A stretch of 64,000 bases of DNA from Deltaproteobacteria bacterium. Its GTDB lineage: Bacteria; Desulfobacterota; Desulfuromonadia; Geobacterales; Pseudopelobacteraceae. The DNA lies in NCBI GenBank assembly GCA_021780495.1, contig JAJXYO010000009.1, forward strand, positions 27,656-91,655, given 5' to 3'. The notes under the pieces were generated by a model. It was not told the origin of the DNA and made no database searches. It saw only the letters and a program-made list of their open reading frames with translations. Below, in pieces: positions 56,409 through 64,000 of the stretch. Each line of letters starts with the position of its first letter. The stretch's first letter is position 1. The position numbers and the translations under genes were made by a program.

Positions 56409-59400
56409 ATGCAGGCAATGTCTATGCCCCGCTTTTCACTAAAAACCAAAGCAACCCTGTTTTTCCCTCTGGGCATATCTATCGGGCTGGCTGGCCTGCT
56501 TTTTTTTGTACACTCCTATCTTCAGGACTTTATCAGAACCTCCATATCCACCCAGCAATACCAGATGGTATCCCTGCTGGCGGAAGACATCGACAGCAGC
56601 ATTAATGAACGTCAGAGAGAACTGATTGTTATCGCCGGAAAGATCACCCGGAAGATGGTTGAGGATCCGCGCCAGGCTTTCTCGTACCTGAAACTAATGA
56701 ACGAACATCTCGTAAATTATGACAACGGCATGTTCCTCTTTAATCGCAAAGGACAGATAGTGGCCGAACTCCCGCTAGGATTGACACGACTCAACAAGGA
56801 TTTTTCCTTCCGTGACTATCTCAAGCAGACCACTGCCTCTCAAAAGCCCTTTATCTCCGATCCTTATATCTCATCTCAGCTACATCACCCCGCCGCCCTG
56901 ATGTTTACAGTGCCCGTATTCGACACGGATGGTTCCATGATTGCGATACTGGGAGGCAGCGTCAGCCTGTCCCGTTCCTCCTTTATCGAAAAGCTCTCAC
57001 GGATCAAGTTGTCCAAAGGAGGCTATTTCTACCTGATCAATCAGAATCGGGTACTTATTTCTCACCCGGATAATAACCGTATTATGAAACCGGAGGCGAC
57101 GCCCGGCTCAAACAAACTGCTCGACCGTGCCATTGCAGGATTCGACGGGACCGATGAGTCCATCGATTCACATGGGCTGCACACATTGACGTCATTCAAA
57201 CACCTGAAGACAAAAAACTGGATTATTGCGGCAAACTACCCGATAGCCGAAGCATATGCACCGATTTACCGGCTCAATATCCTGTTTATCATCTTGCTGC
57301 CGCTGACCTCCCTGGGTACATTCTGGCTCATGCGCCGTATACTGGACAGATTTACGGAACCAATCGTCCAACTCACCCGACATGTTGACAACCTGACCCA
57401 CGCGCACGGTGAGTTACGCATGCTCCCGGCAAGCGGCGCTGATGAAATCGCTGTCCTGGGGCAGACCTTCAATCACTTGGTGCAAAAGCTTGATCAGCAG
57501 GCCGGCATTCTTACAAAACGCGAAGAAAAATTCCGAATGTTCTTCGAGGAGTCCTCTGATGCGATTTTTATCGTAAGCACTGACGGCTTGATACTGGAGG
57601 CCAACCAGGAGGCCTGTCAACGCTACGGTTACAAGCATTCCGAATTTGTCGGCATGCCGGTGTTCGAACTGGATACCCCGGAAGAGGGCGCCCATATCCA
57701 GGAACGCATCTCCCGCCTCATGGAAGATGGCAAGACCACTTTCGAATCAATTCATCGGCGCAAACATGATCAGCCACTGGCAGTCGAGATCAATGCCAGC
57801 CTGATAGAATTGGACGGAGAGAGATTCATTCTGGCAGTCGCCCGCGACATAACAAATCGCAATAAAGCTGAAGCGCTGCTGCACCGTCAGAACGAATACC
57901 TGACAACCTTACACGAAACGACTCTGGGGTTGATCAGCCGCCTGGACGTATCCAGCCTCCTGCAGACCATCGTCACCCGTGCCGGCAAACTGGTCGGGAC
58001 CGAACATTGTTTTGTGTATCTCATAAACGCCGATGGCACCATGATGGACATGTTATTTCAGAGCGGGATCTATGACAGCCTGACTCACCATCCCATCGCA
58101 CCCGGGCAGGGCATTGCCGGGCGCGTCTGGAACACGGGAGAACCTTTCCGTGTTGACGATTACCTCCACTGGGACGGACGACTACCCGATTCGGACCGGG
58201 ATGTCCTGCACGCCATGGCCGGTGTACCGCTCAAGGCGGACCACAAGGTGATCGGGGTTTTGGGTCTGGCCTTCATTGATCCGGCGGTCACGTTTAATGA
58301 TGAGCAAATGGAGCTTCTGACCCAGTTTGGTGAATTGGCCTCGCTGGCACTTGACAATGCCCGGCTGTATGATGCCGCCCAGAAGGAATTAATCGAACGC
58401 ACAAAGGCCGAAGAGGAACTGCGCAAGCTCTCACACGCGGTAGAGCAAAGTCCGGTTTCTATTATAATTACGAATCTTCATGGTGACATTGAATACGCTA
58501 ACCCGCATTTCACAAACCTGACCGGCTACTCTCTGGAAGAATTACTCGGTCAAAATCCGCGCATCCTCAAATCCGGCTTTACCACGCAAACGGAATACCG
58601 TGATCTGTGGGAAACAATTCTGTCCGGTCACGAATGGCGCGGTGAATTTCAGAATATCAAGAAGAATGGCGATCTCTACTGGGAACTGGCATTGATCTCT
58701 CCCATCCGCAATAGCAGCTTTACCATTACCCACTTCATGGCAATTAAAGAGGATATCACCGAACAGAAAAAGATGGAAAACCAGCTGCGCCATTCACAGA
58801 AGATGGAGGCAGTAGGTCAGCTGGCAGGCGGTATTGCCCACGATTTCAACAACATTCTGACGGCGATTATCGGATATACTACCATTTTGCAGATGAAAAG
58901 CCCTGAAAACAGCCCCTTGAAATCAACGACGGACCAGATCCTTGCCTCGGCAGAACGCGGGGCTAGCCTGACGCAAGGTCTGCTGGCCTTCAGCCGCAAA
59001 GAAATCAACAACCCCGGACGCATCGATTTGAACGGTATCCTCAATCGGGTTGAAAAGCTTCTCTTGCGCCTGATCGGTGAAGACATCCGCCTGACAACAG
59101 TGCCTTCGGAACAACCGTTACTGGTCATGGCCGACAGCATTCAGATGGAACAGGTGTTGATGAATCTGGCCACCAATGCTCGGGATGCCATGCCGGAAGG
59201 TGGAGAAATAACCATCTCGACCGAGGCAGTTAAGCTCGATTCTCATTTTATCACCGCTCATGGCTTTGGAAACAGCGGGCAATTTGCCTTGCTGACCGTA
59301 TCGGATACGGGCCATGGCATGGACGCAGAAACAGTCAAACGCATATTTGAACCATTCTATACTACCAAGGATACCGGCAAAGGTACCGGACTCGGTTTAT

Positions 59401-59927
59401 CCATCGTCTATGGCATTATCAAGAAACATAACGGGTTCATTCTCTGCCACAGCCTGCCGGGGATTGGGACCATCTTCCATGTGTATCTGCCGCTGACTGA
59501 AGGAGATGAACTGCCATGTACGGAGCATGCGGCCAAATCACCGTACCAACCCGGAAGCACGACCATCCTGCTGGCCGAGGATGACGAACAAACCAGATCC
59601 ATGTCCAAGGAGCTTCTGGAGGAATTCGGATATATCGTCATCGAAGCTCGGGATGGTGTCCAGGCTGTCGATTCATTTCGAGAACACTGTCAGGAAATCA
59701 GCCTGGTCATACTGGATGCTGTCATGCCGGGTATGAAGGGCATGGATGTTTACCAAGAGATCAGAACAGTGTCGCCTGAGAAACGTGTGATTATATGCAG
59801 CGGCTACACTGCCGATATCATGGAAGGGCGGGAAGATCTTGACCAACACCTTCATTTTATTGCCAAACCGTTTATGCCCAAGGAGTTGCTTATGAAGATC
59901 AGGGAGGTGCTTGAAAATGCCGACTGA
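56409..59927 (+). CDS. Hybrid sensor histidine kinase (Cache-HAMP-PAS-GAF-PAS-HK-REC)
   Basis: 1172 residues with the ATG at 56409; the Met at 56424 has a better-spaced AGG and may be the true start. Order: membrane helix (about 15-35), periplasmic dCache sensor (about 40-275), membrane helix, HAMP, PAS (about 370-490), GAF (about 495-655), PAS (about 670-790), HisKA with phospho-His811 in GGIAHDFNN, HATPase with DTGHGMD and GTGLGLS, and a C-terminal receiver (about 1050-1170) with phospho-Asp1103 in VILDAVMPG. It overlaps the HD-GYP regulator by 11 nt, so the two likely signal in one pathway. Confidence 0.93.
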   Translation: MQAMSMPRFSLKTKATLFFPLGISIGLAGLLFFVHSYLQDFIRTSISTQQYQMVSLLAEDIDSSINERQRELIVIAGKITRKMVEDPRQAFSYLKLMNEHLVNYDNGMFLFNRKGQIVAELPLGLTRLNKDFSFRDYLKQTTASQKPFISDPYISSQLHHPAALMFTVPVFDTDGSMIAILGGSVSLSRSSFIEKLSRIKLSKGGYFYLINQNRVLISHPDNNRIMKPEATPGSNKLLDRAIAGFDGTDESIDSHGLHTLTSFKHLKTKNWIIAANYPIAEAYAPIYRLNILFIILLPLTSLGTFWLMRRILDRFTEPIVQLTRHVDNLTHAHGELRMLPASGADEIAVLGQTFNHLVQKLDQQAGILTKREEKFRMFFEESSDAIFIVSTDGLILEANQEACQRYGYKHSEFVGMPVFELDTPEEGAHIQERISRLMEDGKTTFESIHRRKHDQPLAVEINASLIELDGERFILAVARDITNRNKAEALLHRQNEYLTTLHETTLGLISRLDVSSLLQTIVTRAGKLVGTEHCFVYLINADGTMMDMLFQSGIYDSLTHHPIAPGQGIAGRVWNTGEPFRVDDYLHWDGRLPDSDRDVLHAMAGVPLKADHKVIGVLGLAFIDPAVTFNDEQMELLTQFGELASLALDNARLYDAAQKELIERTKAEEELRKLSHAVEQSPVSIIITNLHGDIEYANPHFTNLTGYSLEELLGQNPRILKSGFTTQTEYRDLWETILSGHEWRGEFQNIKKNGDLYWELALISPIRNSSFTITHFMAIKEDITEQKKMENQLRHSQKMEAVGQLAGGIAHDFNNILTAIIGYTTILQMKSPENSPLKSTTDQILASAERGASLTQGLLAFSRKEINNPGRIDLNGILNRVEKLLLRLIGEDIRLTTVPSEQPLLVMADSIQMEQVLMNLATNARDAMPEGGEITISTEAVKLDSHFITAHGFGNSGQFALLTVSDTGHGMDAETVKRIFEPFYTTKDTGKGTGLGLSIVYGIIKKHNGFILCHSLPGIGTIFHVYLPLTEGDELPCTEHAAKSPYQPGSTTILLAEDDEQTRSMSKELLEEFGYIVIEARDGVQAVDSFREHCQEISLVILDAVMPGMKGMDVYQEIRTVSPEKRVIICSGYTADIMEGREDLDQHLHFIAKPFMPKELLMKIREVLENAD

Positions 59928-60990
59928 GTCACAAGGGACCATATTTGTCGTCGATGACGACCGGTATGTGCTGGAAAGCGTTACCACGCTGTTGCAGGAA
60001 TTCGGCTTCACTGTAATTGCCTTTGACAATGGTCAGGAGGCAATCAGACGCTTTGCCTCTGAACCGGTCGATCTGGTATTGACTGACATAAACATGCCCG
60101 GCATGACCGGCATTGAGCTCCTGGAGAAGATTCGCTATCTGGACCGGGAGACCCCTGTGCTGCTTATGACCGCATACGCTGATCTGGATACTGCCGTCAA
60201 GGCCATCCAAAAAGGCGCCTTTGACTTCATTATCAAGCCCTATCGGCCACCGTATCTGCTGCATGCAGTTGAAAAAGGCATCAACTTCAAGCGGCTGACC
60301 AATATTGAGAAAAATTACAAGCGCGAACTTGAACACACCGTTGAACTACGTACTGCCGAATTAAACGAGGCGCTCAACAAACTGACCAGGATGAGTAGCG
60401 AAATTATCGAACGCCTCACTGCTGCCGCCGAACTGCGGGATGAAGACACCGGCCTGCACATTTCGCGCATCGGCATGTATGCCAAACGCCTTTCGATACA
60501 CCTGAATTTACCAGACGATTTTGTCGAAAACATCTCCGTGGCCAGTGCCATGCATGACGTCGGCAAAATCGGCATCCCCGATTCCATCCTGCTCAAACCC
60601 GGGGCGTTATCACCCGAAGAATTCACCACTATCCAGCAACATACCGTTATTGGCGAAAAAATACTGCGCGGTTCAGATCATGCCATGCTTCAAATGGGTG
60701 CCATCATTGCCGCCACTCATCATGAACGCTGGAACGGGACCGGATATCCGCGGGCGCTGAAAGGCGATCAGATTCCCATGGCTGGACGCATCGTCATGAT
60801 CGTAGATCAGTACGATGCCCTGCGCAGCAGCAGGACCTACAAACCTGCCTTCGACCATGCTACAACCTGCGGAATTATTCTGAACGGCGACGGGCGGACC
60901 ATGCCGGAGCACTTCGATCCCAGGATTTTACATGCATTTGACATGATTAAGGATGATTTTGATGGGATCTTTGCAACAAGCCCGGCTTGA
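59917..60990 (+). CDS. Response regulator with HD-GYP domain (RpfG-like c-di-GMP phosphodiesterase)
   Basis: 357 residues from the ATG at 59917 (GGAGG nine bases upstream, inside the kinase gene). Receiver domain with phospho-Asp57 in [10 protein letters not shown], a coiled-coil linker, then an HD-GYP domain with [12 protein letters not shown]...[12 protein letters not shown], and [10 protein letters not shown]. All motif residues for metal binding and the GYP loop are present, so c-di-GMP breakdown is expected. The kinase just upstream probably phosphorylates it. Confidence 0.93.
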   Translation: MPTESQGTIFVVDDDRYVLESVTTLLQEFGFTVIAFDNGQEAIRRFASEPVDLVLTDINMPGMTGIELLEKIRYLDRETPVLLMTAYADLDTAVKAIQKGAFDFIIKPYRPPYLLHAVEKGINFKRLTNIEKNYKRELEHTVELRTAELNEALNKLTRMSSEIIERLTAAAELRDEDTGLHISRIGMYAKRLSIHLNLPDDFVENISVASAMHDVGKIGIPDSILLKPGALSPEEFTTIQQHTVIGEKILRGSDHAMLQMGAIIAATHHERWNGTGYPRALKGDQIPMAGRIVMIVDQYDALRSSRTYKPAFDHATTCGIILNGDGRTMPEHFDPRILHAFDMIKDDFDGIFATSPA

Positions 60991-61032
60991 CTCTGAGGGG
61001 ATACGTCATAAACCATGAATGAGCTGATGTAA

Positions 61033-63429
61033 CTACCTGTCAAGATCTGCCAGCACGAAATCAACCGATCCCAGGATAGCCAGGAAATCTGCCAGCAACC
61101 AGCCACGGCTCATAATGGGAAGGGCCTGAATATGGGGGAAACTGGGGGTTTTGATGCGAACCCGGTAGGGGATGTTCAATCCGTCGGAAACGACAAAATA
61201 ACCATTTTCACCTTTGGGAGCTTCGATGGCGCTGTAGTTTTCACCCCTCGGCGGCGTCATGCCGCGCGTGCTGTTGACAAAATGATGGATCAAGGACTCG
61301 ATGTTCTTGAGCGTATCCGGTTTTTGCGGCAACACAAAGCGATAATCATCCGTGATCCAGCGACCGCCGGGCATGCCGGTCATGGCCTGTTTCACGATCC
61401 GCAACGACTGGCGGATCTCCTCCATACGTACCTGATAGCGCGCCCAGCAATCCCCGCCCTCTGCCGTCGGCACATCGAAGTCAAATCGATCATAGCCCGC
61501 ATAGGGGATCTTCTTGCGCAAATCCCATTCGATACCGCACGCCCGTAGATTGGGTCCAGTCAGGCCCCACTCCATGGCATCTTCTCTGGAGATTGCTCCA
61601 ACACCTTTCAAACGAGCCTGGAAGATAGGGTTACCGTTGACAAGCTGTTCGTATTCTTTTAATCGTGGTGGCAACCAATCCAGAAGCGCCTGCACCGGCC
61701 TCTGCCATCCCTCGGGCAGGTCCTCCGCAACCCCGCCAATGCGGAACCAAGCCGGGTGCATCCTGCCGCCGGTAATCATTTCCACGATGTCGAAGATTTT
61801 TTCCCGATCGGTAAATGTGTAAAATACCGGCGTCATGGCACCAACATCCGCAGTAAAGGTTCCCAACCAGACCAGGTGGCTGGCGATGCGAAACAGCTCG
61901 GCCAGCATGATGCGAATACCGATGGCACGATCGGGAACCGTGATGCTGCACAAGCGTTCCACCGATGTTACATAGGCCAGATTATTCTGCACGCCGGACA
62001 GGTAATCGATGCGGTCCGTATAGGGGATGAACTGGTTCCAGTGCTGGCGCTCGGCAATCTTTTCGGCTCCGCGATGATGGTAACCGATGTCGAAATCGAT
62101 GTCGCGGATCTCTTCGCCGTCCAGCTTGAGGATGCAGCGGATGATGCCGTGGGTACCGGGATGCTGGGGGCCGAGATTGAGAATCATCTCACCCTCACTC
62201 ACCCTCTCGAAGAAATCATTGGCCGGAAGCGGGGCATGGCGACGGGCATCCTCTACGGTATACGGCTTCATCTCGGTAGCCCGGAACGGGTGTTCCTTCC
62301 GCAGAGGGTGCCCCTCCCAGTCGTGCGGCATCAGGATACGGCGCAGGTTCGGGTGGCCGCTGAAGAGGATCCCGTACATGTCGAACACCTCCCGCTCATA
62401 CCAGTTTGCTGCCGGGAAGACAGAGGTGATGCTTGGCACCTCGGGATCAGCGCCGGACAATTCCGTCTTTACGCGAACATACCCGGGTTGATCAAATGTG
62501 AGCAGGTGGTAGTTGATCGTATAATCTTTGAATGTGTCATGATTGCGGCGGCAGGAATCATCGACCGCAGCGATATCCTCCAGGCGCTTGAAGGAACTGC
62601 CTCGGCGGGTTTTGAGATGTAGCAGCAGTTGGGGTACCAGCTCGGGGGAAGTACGCAGTGTCAGCATGTCGGTAGCGGAGACATCAACAGCAACCCGCTC
62701 CCCAAAGACCTCCCTCATCTCCTGCGGCAGGCCAAAGTCCGGATACTCATGCTTCACTGCCGGAGGGGTCCAGATTTCATCTGAGCGCGGCAGGAATGGC
62801 ACCGGATGGCCGACTGACACGCCACGTGCCCGGATGCCTTGCATGCCGGGTCCGCGAGTATCACAGCTCTTCGTCTCGCCATCAACAAGTACCGGCACGG
62901 TTGTTCCCTGCCAGCCACCTGACATGTGCAGCACTGGTCGAGCCGGTCGCTCACCGGTACGGATTTTCTCCTGCAACAACAGCAGTCCCTGCATAAAGGC
63001 CTCCGGCCGCGGCGGACAGCCGGGCACATACACATCCACCGGAAGAAACTGGTTAACCCCCTGGACGACACTATAGACGTCATACATACCGCCCGAATTT
63101 GCGCAGCTCCCCATGGACATCACCCAGCGCGGTTCAGCCATCTGCTCATAGAGATTGAGTATCGAGGGCGCCATCTTTATGAAAGGTGTTCCGGCAATCA
63201 CCATCAGATCCGCTTCGCGCGGTGTGCCGCGCAATACTTCGGCGCCAAAGCGCGAGATATCATAGCGCGAGGTAAACGAGGTCATCATTTCGACAAAGCA
63301 GCAGGAAAGGCCGAAGAACATCGGCCAGAGGGAATTGGAACGTCCCCAGTTGATCAGGTCATCCAGGTGGGTAAGAATGATGTTATCAGGAATCGGGTTT
63401 TCAGACATGCGAACGTCGCTTTCTGTCAT
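61033..63429 (-). CDS. nuoBCD: NADH-quinone oxidoreductase subunits B, C and D fused
   Basis: 798 residues. NuoB part (1-165): [16 protein letters not shown] and GCPPRP supply the four cluster N2 cysteines. NuoC part (about 230-375): ERE.FDMYGI and HPNLRRIL...GHPLRK. NuoD part (about 400-798): [18 protein letters not shown] and the C-terminal [19 protein letters not shown]. These make the quinone-side hydrophilic arm of complex I. GGGGAC lies eight bases before the ATG, which overlaps nuoA by 29 nt. No nuoE-N follow; the next gene is convergent 42 bp on. Confidence 0.95.
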   Translation of the reverse strand: MTESDVRMSENPIPDNIILTHLDDLINWGRSNSLWPMFFGLSCCFVEMMTSFTSRYDISRFGAEVLRGTPREADLMVIAGTPFIKMAPSILNLYEQMAEPRWVMSMGSCANSGGMYDVYSVVQGVNQFLPVDVYVPGCPPRPEAFMQGLLLLQEKIRTGERPARPVLHMSGGWQGTTVPVLVDGETKSCDTRGPGMQGIRARGVSVGHPVPFLPRSDEIWTPPAVKHEYPDFGLPQEMREVFGERVAVDVSATDMLTLRTSPELVPQLLLHLKTRRGSSFKRLEDIAAVDDSCRRNHDTFKDYTINYHLLTFDQPGYVRVKTELSGADPEVPSITSVFPAANWYEREVFDMYGILFSGHPNLRRILMPHDWEGHPLRKEHPFRATEMKPYTVEDARRHAPLPANDFFERVSEGEMILNLGPQHPGTHGIIRCILKLDGEEIRDIDFDIGYHHRGAEKIAERQHWNQFIPYTDRIDYLSGVQNNLAYVTSVERLCSITVPDRAIGIRIMLAELFRIASHLVWLGTFTADVGAMTPVFYTFTDREKIFDIVEMITGGRMHPAWFRIGGVAEDLPEGWQRPVQALLDWLPPRLKEYEQLVNGNPIFQARLKGVGAISREDAMEWGLTGPNLRACGIEWDLRKKIPYAGYDRFDFDVPTAEGGDCWARYQVRMEEIRQSLRIVKQAMTGMPGGRWITDDYRFVLPQKPDTLKNIESLIHHFVNSTRGMTPPRGENYSAIEAPKGENGYFVVSDGLNIPYRVRIKTPSFPHIQALPIMSRGWLLADFLAILGSVDFVLADLDR

Positions 63430-63793
63430 TTAAAGGTCCCCAGTCGAGTCCTCCCTTGAGCCAGAGCCAGATCAGCCCAACGGCAAGAATGACGATGAAG
63501 ACAGAAATCTGGATCACGCCCGCCATGCCAAGTGCATCCCAGGCAACCGCCCAGGTAAACACGAAGGCAGCTTCTACATCAAAGATTATAAAGAAAATTG
63601 CTACAAGGTAGAAGGGAACCGGCCAGGCCAGTCGGGCTGAAGAAGAAGGAATAACTCCGGACTCATATGCGGAGCCTTTCTTGGGCGACGTTCGTTTTGC
63701 TCCCAGCCACCAGGCTGCGAGCAGTAGCACGCCGATCAACAAGGCGGTGATGATAGTGTAGGTCAGTATCTGATAAAAGGAGTCCGGCAGCAT
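63401..63793 (-). CDS. nuoA: NADH-quinone oxidoreductase subunit A
   Basis: 130 residues with three membrane helices, and YESGVIPSS...[31 protein letters not shown], a NuoA signature with the conserved acidic residues in the second helix; the usual ExG(x)C loop has V-I in place of Cys near this point. First structural gene after the rRNA operon terminator, 37 bp from it, so its promoter must lie in or near the terminator or 5S gene. Confidence 0.93.
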   Translation of the reverse strand: MLPDSFYQILTYTIITALLIGVLLLAAWWLGAKRTSPKKGSAYESGVIPSSSARLAWPVPFYLVAIFFIIFDVEAAFVFTWAVAWDALGMAGVIQISVFIVILAVGLIWLWLKGGLDWGPLNDRKRRSHV

Positions 63794-63830
63794 TGCGTCA
63801 CTATATCTGAATAGCTGATTTTTTTACACA

Positions 63831-63870
63831 AAAAACGCCCCACCATTCTTTCGAATGATGGGGCGTTTTG
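63831..63870 (-). terminator. Terminator of the rRNA operon
   Basis: On minus, AAAACGCCCCATCATTC pairs fully (one G-T) with GAATGGTGGGGCGTTTT around a GAAA loop, followed by TT. It lies 9 nt after the 5S 3' end. Confidence 0.9.
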
Positions 63871-63877
63871 ATATTTA

Positions 63878-63997
<120 letters not shown>

Positions 63998-64000
63998 ATC

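Overview
The window looks like a chromosomal segment from a Gram-negative member of the Geobacterales (Geobacter, Trichlorobacter or Pelobacter propionicus type). The evidence is a fused NuoBCD complex I protein beside nuoA, a complete lipid A/Kdo/heptose operon with BamA and Lol genes, a 427-residue LeuC, a DUF3187 outer-membrane protein and a short HisG. This assignment rests on gene content and order recalled from these families; no search was run. The window ends in a 5S rRNA gene, so an rRNA operon continues beyond the right edge.

Region 1 (1-5248, minus strand): nickel-pincer cofactor genes larB and larC are separated by a small ORF, a BrnT/BrnA toxin-antitoxin pair and a SWIM-SNF2 helicase. 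A 66-bp element at the end of brnA has the layout of an integron attC site, and brnT has a perfect consensus sigma-70 promoter that leaves almost no 5' leader. Region 2 (5448-8397, plus): a LysR regulator followed by leuC and leuD, with an intergenic repeat between the two subunit genes. Region 3 (8566-13167): a DUF3187 outer-membrane protein and a chemotaxis receptor (minus), tatA (plus), a 52-bp perfect palindrome serving as a shared terminator, and a PLP aminotransferase (minus).

Region 4 (13283-43856, minus): a very long, tightly packed cell-envelope cluster. In transcription order it is lysS, lolC/E, lolD, bamA, ompH/skp, lpxD, fabZ, lpxA, lpxB, msbA, an lpxL-type acyltransferase, a PAP2 phosphatase, waaA, lpxK, a Trm112-like gene and waaF. 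An accessory saccharide section follows, with several GT2, GT4 and GT9 glycosyltransferases, cysNC, and fdtC-fdtA-fdtB for a dTDP-3-acetamido-3,6-dideoxyhexose. The proximal part builds and exports lipid A-Kdo-heptose and inserts outer-membrane proteins. The distal part decorates the core or O-chain and shows duplication and decay: a cysD remnant, paralogous glycosyltransferases, a large perfect hairpin and an AT-rich transferase.

Region 5 (43927-56192, mostly minus): an NHL beta-propeller lipoprotein, RNase E/G, a membrane pyrophosphatase with the K+-independent signature, cpoB (plus), then murA-hisG-hisD-hisC-zinc-ribbon gene-hisB. Region 6 (56409-60990, plus): a hybrid sensor kinase overlapping an HD-GYP response regulator. 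Region 7 (61033-64000, minus): 5S rRNA with its terminator, then nuoA and fused nuoBCD, with no other nuo gene directly downstream.
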